Positions 44,300-52,362 of a stretch of 64,000 nucleotides of DNA are shown here, piece by piece; within the stretch, counting starts at the first letter, position 1; each line of letters opens with the position of its first letter. The notes beneath the pieces were generated by a model, which was not told the origin of the DNA, did no database searches, and saw nothing but the letters and a program-made list of their open reading frames with translations. The position numbers and the translations under genes are program-made. Source of the stretch: CAWCDJ01 sp963794265 (GTDB taxonomy: Bacteria > Acidobacteriota > Terriglobia > Bryobacterales > Bryobacteraceae); NCBI GenBank assembly GCA_963794265.1, contig CAWCDJ010000005.1:682001-746000 (forward strand), in the 5' to 3' direction.

Positions 44300-45355
44300 T
44301 CAGTTGCAGGCGGCCGACTCGAGGCTGCGGACCTTGGCGGAGAGCGTGGTTCGTTTCAGCCGCAGCATTTCGGCGGCGGCCTTCTTGTTGCCTCCGGTTT
44401 TTTGCAGGGCCTGCTCCAGGATGCTGCGTTCGATGAACGCCAGGGTCTGCTCGTAATCCAGGCCGCCGTCAGGCACGGAGATCACGGGCGCGATGCCGGC
44501 CGAGGCCTGCCGCGACGCGGAAGGCGGAAGCGGAAAGTCCTGGGAAGTGAGCAGCAGGCGCGGCCCGCTGAGGGCGACCGCCATTTCGACGGCGTTCTCC
44601 AACTGGCGGACGTTGCCGGGCCAGGCTTGGCTCGAGAGCAGGGTGCGCGCCTCCGGTGAGATTTGTTTCAGCGGGAGATCCTCCATACGGCATATTTTTT
44701 CGACGAAGTGATCGGCCAGGAGCGGGATATCCCCGAGCCGCTCGCGAAGCGGCGGCATCTGGATGGGCACGACATTGACGCGATAGAAGAGGTCTTCGCG
44801 GAATCTGCCCTGGGAAACCCGCTGCGGCAGGTCGCAATTGGTGGCGGCCACGACCCGGATATCGACCCGGATGGTCTCCGAACTGCCGAGGCGCTGGAAC
44901 TCGCGCTCCTGGAGGACACGAAGCAGTTTGGCCTGGAGGTCGAACGGAAGATCGCCGATTTCGTCGAGGAAGAGCGTGCCGCCATGGGCCTCTTCGAAGC
45001 GGCCGATGCGGTTCTGAACGGCGCCGGTAAAAGCGCCGCGAACGTGGCCGAATAGCTCGGCCTCAAGCAGGTGGTCGGGAAGGGCGCTGCAGTTTACCGC
45101 AACCAGACGGTCCTTGCGGCGGCCGCTTGCCAGGTGCAGGGCGCGGGCGGCCATTTCCTTCCCCGTACCGGTTTCGCCGGTGATCAGGACGGTGGCGCGG
45201 CGGCAGGCCACCATGCGGATAATGTGGCTGACCTGCCGCATGGGGTGACTTTCGCCGATCAGCAGCCGTTCCCAGTCTTCGCGGCCGACATTTTCCGCCA
45301 GGTGGACAAGGCTCGTCAATTCGCTCGATTCCCGAAGTGGTCTGCTGGCTTCCAT
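44300..45355 (-). CDS. Receiver-less sigma-54-dependent activator, probable flagellar regulator
   Basis: A 351-residue enhancer-binding protein. The AAA+ domain has Walker A GETGTGKE (60-67), the sigma-54-contacting GAFTGA (107-112) and Walker B LFLDE (128-132), and a Fis-type helix-turn-helix is at about 308-345 (KTGGNKKAAAEMLRLKRTTLSAKV). The N-terminus is only some 30 residues, with no receiver or GAF domain, so activity must be controlled by another protein or by expression. It is divergent from flgM-flgN-flgK-flgL, which suggests a FlbD/FlgR/FleQ-like role in ordering flagellar gene expression. Its stop is 4 bp from the stop of the MoxR partner gene. Confidence 0.88.
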   Translation of the reverse strand: MEASRPLRESSELTSLVHLAENVGREDWERLLIGESHPMRQVSHIIRMVACRRATVLITGETGTGKEMAARALHLASGRRKDRLVAVNCSALPDHLLEAELFGHVRGAFTGAVQNRIGRFEEAHGGTLFLDEIGDLPFDLQAKLLRVLQEREFQRLGSSETIRVDIRVVAATNCDLPQRVSQGRFREDLFYRVNVVPIQMPPLRERLGDIPLLADHFVEKICRMEDLPLKQISPEARTLLSSQAWPGNVRQLENAVEMAVALSGPRLLLTSQDFPLPPSASRQASAGIAPVISVPDGGLDYEQTLAFIERSILEQALQKTGGNKKAAAEMLRLKRTTLSAKVRSLESAACN

Positions 45356-45429
45356 GGCGATATCAAACCAGCTATCGGCAGAAGGCCGGCAAACCTTAAC
45401 AACAGGATTTATTTTTCGGAGGTCTTTCC

Positions 45430-45457
45430 TAAAGCGCAGCGGGGAAACAGACGATAT
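45430..45457 (+). promoter_or_regulatory. Predicted sigma-28 (FliA) promoter for the flgM operon
   Basis: TAAA at 45430-45433, a 16 bp spacer, then GACGATAT at 45450-45457, compared with the consensus TAAA-N15-GCCGATAA (6 of 8 in the -10). It lies 27 bp upstream of the flgM ATG. flgM is a sigma-28-dependent gene in many bacteria. A sigma-54 promoter could not be identified with confidence in the same region. Confidence 0.5.
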
Positions 45458-45484
45458 GACTTTCAGGGAAAATGGCGTAGCGGT

Positions 45485-45790
45485 ATGAAAATCTACGATC
45501 GAAGTCTCACAGGTGCCGGCCCGGCGGAAACCAATAAGGCGGGCGAGGCGCAGAGGACGGACCAGGCAAGCGGGAGCAAATCCGCCGGGGCCTCCGGCGC
45601 GGGCGGCGACCGGGTCGAATTGTCCGGCACGCTAAACCGTTTATCGCAGGCACTTTCTACCTCCGGCAGTGGCCGCGCGAGCAAAGTGCAGCAACTGGCG
45701 GCTCAATATCAAAGCGGAAACTACCACCCGGATTCTGCAGCAACGGGACGTGCCATGATATCCGAGGCACTGGCGGCGGGAGTGGAATAA
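45485..45790 (+). CDS. flgM: Anti-sigma-28 factor FlgM
   Basis: A 101-residue protein, disordered and Ser/Gly/Ala rich over its first half as is normal for FlgM. The sigma-binding C-terminal helices are RVELSGTLNRLSQAL and SKVQQLAAQYQSGNYHPDSAATGRAMISEAL. It would hold FliA inactive until the hook is complete and FlgM is exported. The start is ATG 45485; the frame is open further upstream but runs antisense to the activator gene. The TAA is immediately followed by the ATG of the next gene with no spacing. Confidence 0.9.
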   Translation: MKIYDRSLTGAGPAETNKAGEAQRTDQASGSKSAGASGAGGDRVELSGTLNRLSQALSTSGSGRASKVQQLAAQYQSGNYHPDSAATGRAMISEALAAGVE

Positions 45791-46138
45791 ATGTCGCCGG
45801 GCGGTGTGGAAGGGCTGGTGGCCGGGCGAGAAATAGCGGAGCGCGTCTGCCGGCTTCTGCTGAGGCCTTCCCCGGAAGCTCTGGACACCTGCACGACGCT
45901 GCTCGATGCCGCGGTCGAGCGATTGCGATCCGTCCGCGTGGAGCCAGGGGACATGCAGGCAAGGGCGGAAGCGAGGCGGCTGGGATCCGAGGTTGGCAGG
46001 GCCGCCCGACTGCTGCGGAGTGCGGCCGAGTACCACGCCGGTTGGAACCGCCGACTGGGGGCCAGAATCGGCGGCTACCAGGCAGGAGGAGAGCCGGCCT
46101 GGGTGGCTCGTCCGGCACTGGTCTCAGTGAAGGGATAG
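45791..46138 (+). CDS. FlgN-like export chaperone candidate
   Basis: A 115-residue, mostly helical protein rich in Arg, Ala, Leu and Glu (SPEALDTCTTLLDAAVERLRSV, EARRLGSEVGRAARLLRSAAEYHAGWNRRLG). It has no clear signature, but the small helical form and its place between flgM and flgK are those of FlgN, the chaperone that escorts FlgK and FlgL to the export gate. The ATG directly follows the flgM stop (TAAATG), so translation is likely coupled. flgK follows after 6 bp. The call depends on context. Confidence 0.65.
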   Translation: MSPGGVEGLVAGREIAERVCRLLLRPSPEALDTCTTLLDAAVERLRSVRVEPGDMQARAEARRLGSEVGRAARLLRSAAEYHAGWNRRLGARIGGYQAGGEPAWVARPALVSVKG

Positions 46139-46144
46139 GCTCCG

Positions 46145-47584
46145 ATGTCGAATATTCTCACGTCGCTGCTGTCGAGCGCCAACACCCTGGCGGCCTACGA
46201 CCAGGTGCTGGCGGTGACTCAGAATAACGTTGCGAACGCCTCCACGCCGGGGTATGCCAAGCAGCGGCAGACGCTCGTGGCGATGCCCTTCGACCCGGCG
46301 GATGGATTGAACGGCGGCGTGGTCGCCGGAGAAGTCCAGAGCATGCGCGACGAGTATGCCGAAAGCTCGGTGCGAAGCCAGACACTCCTGTTGGGCGCGG
46401 CGCAACAGAACGTGACCAGCTTTTCGGCTCTCCAGGGAGTATTCGACATCTCGGGCGACTCGGGAATCCCGCAGGCCCTGAATAACCTCTGCGACGCGTT
46501 TTCGGCCTGGGCGCAGTCTCCGGCCGATACGGTAGCCCGCCAGACCGTCATCGATGGAGCCACTAACCTGGCAACCGCGTTCCAACAGACAGCTCAAGGG
46601 CTCAACGGGGTGGCGCAATCGACCGAGGAGCAGATCCAGCAGACCGTCGATACGGTGAACACCCTGACGGGACAACTGCGCGACCTGAACGCCCAGATCA
46701 TGAACAACTCGGCGCCCAACGCGGGTCTGGACGCGCAGGTGAATTCCACGCTCGAGGACTTGTCCCAGTATGTGGACATCACGTCGCTGCACCAGGCGGA
46801 TGGCACGGTTACGGTGCTGATGAACGGCCAGACCCCCCTGGTGATGGCCGACCGGCAATACAATCTGTCCTACGATCTGTACCAGCCGGACACGCCGCCT
46901 CCGACCTATCCGGACGCGCGCCCCCTGGCGCGCATTCAGTCTTCCGATGGGACCGATATTTCCGGCGAAACCACGGGTGGCGCGCTCGGTGCACTGCTCA
47001 ATTTCCGGAACACCGTGCTGCCGACGTACCTGGGCAGTGCGTACCAGCAAGGCGATCTCAACACGATGGCTCAGCAGATTGCGGACCGGGTCAACCAGCT
47101 TCTGACGTCCGGCGAGGTGACCGGCGGCGACACGCCGGTGAATGGGTCCACACTGTTCACCTACGACACGACCAACGGTGCGAACGTAGCGGAATCGCTG
47201 GCGGTAGACCCGACGGTCACCACCGATCAACTGGCGGCCATCGATCCCGGCCCCCCGGAAACGGCGAACGGAATTCCGCTGGCGCTGGCGGGACTGGCGG
47301 ACCCGCAGGACGCTGCCGATGAGGTGAACGGCGCCAGCTACAGCCAGTTTTTCGGCATGATGGCGGCGCGCGCGGGGACTGGCTTGAATAATGCCCAGAG
47401 CGCCGTCACGGTGCAGCAGTCGGCGGTGTCGCAGGCCCAGCAGTTGCGGGACCAGATGTCCGGAGTCTCGCTGGATGAAGAGGCCATGATTCTGCTGCAA
47501 TTCCAGCGAGGATATGAAGCCAATTCCAAGCTGATCAGCGTTCTGAGCCAGTTGACGGAAGATTTGATTCAGATCATCCAGTAG
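46145..47584 (+). CDS. flgK: Flagellar hook-filament junction protein 1
   Basis: A 479-residue secreted axial protein that joins hook to filament. The N-terminal SLLSSANTLAAYDQVLAVTQNNVANASTPGYAKQ carries the rod/hook-family ANxxTPGY signature, and the C-terminal GVSLDEEAMILLQFQRGYEANSKLISVLSQLTEDLIQI is the classical D0 coiled-coil end. The central part is Thr/Asp/Gly rich and variable. No signal peptide is present, as expected for type III export. A ribosome site AAGGG precedes the ATG. flgL follows by 26 bp. Confidence 0.95.
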   Translation: MSNILTSLLSSANTLAAYDQVLAVTQNNVANASTPGYAKQRQTLVAMPFDPADGLNGGVVAGEVQSMRDEYAESSVRSQTLLLGAAQQNVTSFSALQGVFDISGDSGIPQALNNLCDAFSAWAQSPADTVARQTVIDGATNLATAFQQTAQGLNGVAQSTEEQIQQTVDTVNTLTGQLRDLNAQIMNNSAPNAGLDAQVNSTLEDLSQYVDITSLHQADGTVTVLMNGQTPLVMADRQYNLSYDLYQPDTPPPTYPDARPLARIQSSDGTDISGETTGGALGALLNFRNTVLPTYLGSAYQQGDLNTMAQQIADRVNQLLTSGEVTGGDTPVNGSTLFTYDTTNGANVAESLAVDPTVTTDQLAAIDPGPPETANGIPLALAGLADPQDAADEVNGASYSQFFGMMAARAGTGLNNAQSAVTVQQSAVSQAQQLRDQMSGVSLDEEAMILLQFQRGYEANSKLISVLSQLTEDLIQIIQ

Positions 47585-47610
47585 CGGCCAAGAGGCGAGG
47601 AGCATTCGGA

Positions 47611-48531
47611 ATGATAAGCAGTCTCGACCCCACATCGGAGTTGTTCCTGGCGAATATAGGGAGGGTGCAGGACAGGCTCGCCACCGCCAGTCGGCAGGTG
47701 TCCTCCGGAACGCGCGTCGCAACGCCGTCCGACGCGCCGGACCAGATCGGCACCCTGCTCCAACTGCGTGCCGCCCAGAGCCACAATACCCAGGTGCAGG
47801 CGAACCTCTCTCTGGCGCAAACCATGGCGCAAGCAGCGGACAACGCCCTCAGTTCCTCGACCCAGTTGATGGACCGGGCACTGGTGCTGGCTGACGAGGC
47901 GGCGAGTTCGACGGTAACCGCCGCCAGCAGGCAGAGTATCGCCCAGGAGGTCCAAGCGCTTCAGGAGGAGATGGTCGCCAACAGCCGGACGATGGTGCAG
48001 GGGCACTATATCTTCAGCGGCGACGCATACGATACACCGGCCTATTCGTCAGACCTCAATGCGCCGAACGGGGTGGATCAACTCAGTACGGCGGCCGCGA
48101 CCGGCCAGATCGAGGATCCGGCGGGCGGGACTTTTCCGTCGAGCAAGACCGCGCAGGAGATTTTCGACACGCGGAACGCCGACGGGACGGCGGCCACCGA
48201 CAATGTCTTCAACGCTCTCAACACGCTAAGGTTGGCACTCCTCAACAACGACACCGACGGGGTGACCAATTCAATCAATCTCATCCAAGCCTCGTCCGAC
48301 CACCTGAACTCGGAGCAGGCGTTTTACGGCTCGGTAGAAAACCGGATTCAGAATGCCGTGAGCTTCGGCCAGGGCTACGACGTGCAGTTGCAGACGGAAG
48401 TGAGCCAGATCGCGGATGCCGATATCCCTTCGGCCGCGATGGAACTGACCCAGACCACCACCGAGTTGCAGGCCGCCTTTCAGATGGAGGCTAAAATGCC
48501 GCATTCGAGCCTGTTCGATTATTTGGGGTGA
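47611..48531 (+). CDS. flgL: Flagellar hook-filament junction protein 3
   Basis: A 306-residue flagellin-like axial protein. The N-terminal LANIGRVQDRLATASRQVSSGTRVATPSDAPDQIGTLLQLRAAQSHNTQVQANL and the C-terminal DIPSAAMELTQTTTELQAAFQMEAKM give the paired helices of the flagellin superfamily; GHYIFSGD.Y is typical of FlgL. A strong GAGGAG ribosome site lies 8 bases before the ATG. It is the last flagellar gene in the window. Flagellin, hook, cap and sigma-28 genes must lie elsewhere. A degenerate hairpin repeat follows the stop. Confidence 0.93.
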   Translation: MISSLDPTSELFLANIGRVQDRLATASRQVSSGTRVATPSDAPDQIGTLLQLRAAQSHNTQVQANLSLAQTMAQAADNALSSSTQLMDRALVLADEAASSTVTAASRQSIAQEVQALQEEMVANSRTMVQGHYIFSGDAYDTPAYSSDLNAPNGVDQLSTAAATGQIEDPAGGTFPSSKTAQEIFDTRNADGTAATDNVFNALNTLRLALLNNDTDGVTNSINLIQASSDHLNSEQAFYGSVENRIQNAVSFGQGYDVQLQTEVSQIADADIPSAAMELTQTTTELQAAFQMEAKMPHSSLFDYLG

Positions 48532-48536
48532 GGACG

Positions 48537-48560
48537 GGCAGGAGAGGAGGATGCCCTACC
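48537..48560. repeat. Stop-associated repeat, degenerate copy G
   Basis: On the minus strand this reads GTAGGGCATCCTCC then TCTCCTGCCC, clearly related to the other copies but with the hairpin arms eroded. It lies between the flgL stop (48531) and the convergent acetyltransferase gene, and its TAG is that gene's stop codon. Confidence 0.5.
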
Positions 48561-49482
48561 GCCAGTCATCGATCACGAAGACGTCCGGACGGTCGTAGGC
48601 CGGCGCATCGGGGCGATGCATGGCGACGCCCAACGAAGCCGAGCGGAATCCGTACTGGAGCATCAAGCGATAGGCTTGGCTTCGATTGAGATTCACGCCG
48701 CCTTGGAGGTGCTTCAAGCCGCACCCGGCGGCGAGGGCTTCGCAGGCGTTCAGCAGGTGGTGGAGGGAATCGGCTGAGGCGGCGGCGGCGAACTTAAGGT
48801 AGCAATTCTCCTGTCCGGCTTCGGTGCCTTCCCCACAGTGGCAGACGGCAAAGGCCGCGAGCCGGTCTCCGCCCCAGAGCAGCACGGTCTCTCCGAGATT
48901 CTGTTCGAAGACCGACCGGATTTCCGAAGTGACGTCCAGCCCCGGGTAGATGGAATCCGTCAACTCGCGCGTGGCGTTCAGCGCCTGGCATCGCCCGGCA
49001 TCGTTCAGTTCCGAGTACTTCGTGTAAGGTGCCTGGCGCGGGCGGATTTCGCTCGACATAAAGGCGGTCAGGAATCGCGGCCAGAACCCGAACTTCTGGT
49101 AAAGAGCGATGTGCTTCGGGCTGTCGGCGAACGTGTGGAGGGCGGCTTCCCGCACACCCCACGCATCGAAGAGGGCGATAGTCGGCTCAAGCAGGCGCTG
49201 AGCCACGCCCTGGTTCCACAGGTCGGGCCGCACCGTCAGCGGGCCGAAAAAGCCGAAACTACCCCAGCCGGTCACGAAGTTCGATCCGGCGAGCGCGCCG
49301 TCCACCTCCGCCGAAAGCGCCGCGGCGGGGTTGGCGCGCCAGCGGGAGTGGATGTAGTTCCGATCGGCCGCGAACGTGCTTGGATCAGGCAGCCCGATGA
49401 ACGTGCCAAAAGCTACACGAAAGATCCGGGCCGCCTCGGCGAGGTCGGATTCCAACATGGGACGAATGTGGACCGCGGACAC
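48556..49482 (-). CDS. GNAT-family acetyltransferase with two-domain layout
   Basis: A 308-residue protein. The N-terminal half (IRPMLESDLAEAARIFRVAF to about 140) is a GNAT domain with the acetyl-CoA region LTVRPDLWNQGVAQRLLEPTIALFDAWG and FADSPKHIALYQKFGF. The C-terminal half (residues about 165-308) looks like a second GNAT-like fold, with AACEALAAGCGLKHLQGGVNLNRSQAYRLMLQYGFR. The start is GTG 49480-49482, and no better codon is nearby. The substrate is unknown. The TAG stop comes from a degenerate dispersed repeat. The gene lies downstream of tldE on the same strand, 89 bp away. Confidence 0.83.
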   Translation of the reverse strand: MSAVHIRPMLESDLAEAARIFRVAFGTFIGLPDPSTFAADRNYIHSRWRANPAAALSAEVDGALAGSNFVTGWGSFGFFGPLTVRPDLWNQGVAQRLLEPTIALFDAWGVREAALHTFADSPKHIALYQKFGFWPRFLTAFMSSEIRPRQAPYTKYSELNDAGRCQALNATRELTDSIYPGLDVTSEIRSVFEQNLGETVLLWGGDRLAAFAVCHCGEGTEAGQENCYLKFAAAASADSLHHLLNACEALAAGCGLKHLQGGVNLNRSQAYRLMLQYGFRSASLGVAMHRPDAPAYDRPDVFVIDDWR

Positions 49483-49546
49483 GATGTTCAGGAACTCTAT
49501 CGCGGAGCGCCGCCGGAATCAACCGCCCTGCCCTGCCCTGCCTTGC

Positions 49547-49571
49547 ACAGACCGGGAGGCCTGGGCCACCC
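49547..49571. repeat. Stop-associated hairpin repeat, copy F
   Basis: AGACC-GGGA-GGCCT at 49549-49562 (one unpaired position), then GGGCCACCCT. It abuts the tldE stop codon at 49572. Just upstream, three tandem CCCTG units lie at 49526-49540. Only part of the full element is present. Confidence 0.6.
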
Positions 49572-50918
49572 TCAGAACCGGGTCACTTCCGTGAAGTTCA
49601 GGTCGCGGACTTTCATGGCGGGAACGACCATATCCTGCGCCTCCTCGCCGGAAGCGCGCACAGCAGGCGAAAGGGCCACCACGTTCGAGAGCATCTCGAT
49701 CAGGCCCTGATTGAAGCGGAAGTTGCGCAGGCCTCCGGCGAGCCGGCCGTTTTCGATGCGGAACGTGCCGTCGCGGGTCATCCCGGTGAAGATCTTCTCG
49801 TAGGGGTCTACTTCGCGGATGTACCAGAAACGCGTCACGAGAATGCCATGATCGGTGGAAGCGATCATCTCCTCCACGGAGGAATCGCCGCCTTCGATCA
49901 CGATATTGGCGGGGGCTTCGCCGTATTCGTTGGGCAGGGGGAATCCGTGGCCGGTGGGGGCGGCGCCGGCGAGAGCCGCAGCGTGGCGGCTCCAGGCGAT
50001 TTCCCGCACGGCGCCGCGCTCCACTAACGCCAGGCGGCGTCGCGGGACACCCTCGCCATCGAACGGGGGACCAGACTGGCGTCGATGCCGGACGTCGTCG
50101 TGGATCGTGATATTCTCACCGAACAGCTTCTTGCCGATGCGATCCACCAGAAAGCTGCGTCCGTCGCGGATGGCGGTGGCGCTGAAATCGCCGAACATCT
50201 GGCCGGTCAGATCGAGGACCGCCGCCGGTTCGAGCACGACGGTATAGCGGCCGGGCGGCAATTCGGCGGGGGAAGCGGAAGCGGCGGCCTTTTGCGAGGC
50301 GGCCACCGCCAGGGCGAGCGGGTCGAAATCCCCGTGGTAAGAGGAACTGGCCTTGGCCCATCCGGAACTGTCGGAGGCCATGGCGGTAATCGAGAACCGG
50401 GCCATGGTTTCCCGGTGGTCGAGGGCCACGCCGCGCGAATTGCGGATCGCGGTGTAGGACTCGCTGGTGGAGTAGATTCCGGCGGCGGTCTGGCGGTGGT
50501 CTTCGACCGCGCGGATCGCTTCGGCGACCGCGAGCGCACGCTCTTCCGGGGTGGCGCGCGCGGTGGCTTCGAAGTGGCGCTGTGGGGCGGGTTCGTCCGC
50601 CGGTTCGGGCCCGGCCATGGGCGGGAGGCTGGGGTCGCGTTCGGTGAGGCGGGTGATGGCGACGGCCTGCTCGACCGCCGCGCGGATCGAGTCCGGGTCG
50701 AGCCGATTGGTAGTGGCGCGCGCGGTGCGGCCATCGATGGCGGCGCGCACCGAGAGGTGCGTGCTGCGCTCGGCTACGTTCTGATGAATGGCGTTGTTGG
50801 CGAATCGGGTAAGAGCCTGATGCTCGGCATCGATGATGGCTTCGACGTCGTCCACCCCCAGCGCGCGGGCAGCCGCGGCCACCTGTGCGAAAATCTCATC
50901 GCACCGATCAGCCCGCAT
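49572..50918 (-). CDS. pmbA: TldE/PmbA-family subunit of the TldD/TldE protease
   Basis: A 448-residue protein of the PmbA/TldE branch. It lacks the HExxxH metal motif, as expected, and pairs with TldD, which carries it. Conserved regions include the N-terminal AEHQALTRFANNAIHQN (self-describing ERST...VRAAIDGRTA), GRYTVVLEPAAVLDL and the C-terminal DPYEKIFTGMTRDGTFRIENG. The TldD/E complex cleaves small unfolded peptides and, in E. coli, matures microcin B17 and degrades CcdA. It overlaps tldD by 11 bp, so the two subunits are translationally coupled. Confidence 0.93.
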   Translation of the reverse strand: MRADRCDEIFAQVAAAARALGVDDVEAIIDAEHQALTRFANNAIHQNVAERSTHLSVRAAIDGRTARATTNRLDPDSIRAAVEQAVAITRLTERDPSLPPMAGPEPADEPAPQRHFEATARATPEERALAVAEAIRAVEDHRQTAAGIYSTSESYTAIRNSRGVALDHRETMARFSITAMASDSSGWAKASSSYHGDFDPLALAVAASQKAAASASPAELPPGRYTVVLEPAAVLDLTGQMFGDFSATAIRDGRSFLVDRIGKKLFGENITIHDDVRHRRQSGPPFDGEGVPRRRLALVERGAVREIAWSRHAAALAGAAPTGHGFPLPNEYGEAPANIVIEGGDSSVEEMIASTDHGILVTRFWYIREVDPYEKIFTGMTRDGTFRIENGRLAGGLRNFRFNQGLIEMLSNVVALSPAVRASGEEAQDMVVPAMKVRDLNFTEVTRF

Positions 50919-52362
50919 AGGCGCTCCCGATCTTAATGTTGCGGAACCGCGAGGGGCTGGCGCCGTGCCCGGTGCCCATCACCTGCTCGGGCTGGCCCTT
51001 GCCGCAGTTGGGAACTCCCCAGAGGGTCCAGTGCTCGGGCCCGGAGATAGCGGCGCAGGCGTTCCAGAACTCGGTGGAGATGCCGCTGTAGCTGGGGTTC
51101 TTGAGCATGCGAACGCGTTTGCCGTTGCGCATTTCCCAGGCGATTTCGCAGCCGAACTGGAAGTGATAGCGCTTGTCGTCGATGGACCAACTGCGGTTGG
51201 TTTCCATGTAGATCGCGTGGTCCGCGCCGAAGACTTCCTCAAGCGACTGGCGGCCGGGAAGCAGGCTCACGTTGGTCATGCGGATGAGGGGGATGCGGGC
51301 CCAGCCATCGGCGCGCATGCAACCGTTCGAGCGGGGCTCGCCGACCGCGGCGGCGGTTTCGCGCGAGGTCATGTAGCTGGTGAAGCGGCCATTGCGGATG
51401 ATATCGATTGAGCGCGCGGGCACGCCCTCGTCATCGAAGGCGAAGGTTCCGAGACCAGGTCCGTGTTCGGCCCGGGCATCGCAGACCACGTTGACGATCT
51501 CCGAACCGTATTGCAGGCGGCCGAGCCGGTCAAGCGTCAGGAAGCTCATGCCGGCATAGTTGGCTTCGCTGCCGAGGACGCGGTCCAGCTCGATGGGGTG
51601 CCCGATCGATTCGTGAATCTGCAAGCCGAGCTGCGAGCTGTCGAGGATCAGGTCGAAAGTACCTTCGGGGCACTGGGCGGCGGAATGCAGCGCGACGGCC
51701 TCGGCCGCGATGCGGGGGGCGTTTTCCAGCAGGCGGAGTTCCTCCACCAGCTCGTAGCCTTTCAACTGGTGTTGGCCGCCGAAGGAGGTCGGGTAGGACC
51801 GCTTCTGGATTTCGCCGTCTTTGTAGCTGAGGGCGGAAAAGCCGGCTCCGGAGTGCGTGCGGGTCTGGTCGATGACGCTGCCGAGGGTCGACGCGAAGAC
51901 CTGGCGGCGCCGCTCGAACTGCATGGATGTCTCGGCCAGGCTGACGCCGGGCTCGCGGCGCAGTTCCTCATCGACGGCGAGCAGGGCGGCGAGGTTGGTG
52001 TCTACCGGGATAGAAAAGGGGTCGATGGCGACGGGCGAGGACCACTCGGCGACATAGGCGGATTCAGGCGCGAGCACGACATCCCGCTTGCGCGCGGCGA
52101 CGCCGGAGCGGGCAATCTCAAAAGCCAGGCCCGCGGCGGCCTCGATTCCGGCGGGCGTTAGGTCGTCGGTGGCGGCGAATCCCCAGCAGCCGAAGGCCAG
52201 GACGCGGATACCGATGCCCTGCGATTCGGAACTGGAGACGTGGCCGGCCCGGCCGTTCTTGGTAGTGATTTCGCGCTCGCGCGATTCGATGGCGCGAACG
52301 TCGGCATACGTCACACCGCGGCGGGCGGCGCGTTCGAGGGCCCGGAGCGCGAGGTCCTTCAT
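50908..52362 (-). CDS. tldD: Metalloprotease subunit TldD
   Basis: A 484-residue catalytic subunit. The metal-binding HExxxH motif is H250-E251-S-I-G-H255 in LQIHESIGHPIELDR. The N-terminal YADVRAIESREREITTKNG and the C-terminal GCEIAWEMRNGKRVRMLKNPSYSGIS are typical. It acts with the PmbA-type partner in the cytoplasm as a narrow-channel peptidase. The ATG overlaps the stop of thrC by an ATGA junction (52359-52362), and its own stop overlaps tldE by 11 bp, giving the operon thrC-tldD-tldE. Confidence 0.95.
   Translation of the reverse strand: MKDLALRALERAARRGVTYADVRAIESREREITTKNGRAGHVSSSESQGIGIRVLAFGCWGFAATDDLTPAGIEAAAGLAFEIARSGVAARKRDVVLAPESAYVAEWSSPVAIDPFSIPVDTNLAALLAVDEELRREPGVSLAETSMQFERRRQVFASTLGSVIDQTRTHSGAGFSALSYKDGEIQKRSYPTSFGGQHQLKGYELVEELRLLENAPRIAAEAVALHSAAQCPEGTFDLILDSSQLGLQIHESIGHPIELDRVLGSEANYAGMSFLTLDRLGRLQYGSEIVNVVCDARAEHGPGLGTFAFDDEGVPARSIDIIRNGRFTSYMTSRETAAAVGEPRSNGCMRADGWARIPLIRMTNVSLLPGRQSLEEVFGADHAIYMETNRSWSIDDKRYHFQFGCEIAWEMRNGKRVRMLKNPSYSGISTEFWNACAAISGPEHWTLWGVPNCGKGQPEQVMGTGHGASPSRFRNIKIGSAYAG

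Noticed and set aside
45071..45484. N-terminal extension of flgM by 138 codons
   Set aside because: It is antisense to the sigma-54 activator and lacks similarity; FlgM proteins are about 100 residues, matching the ATG at 45485.
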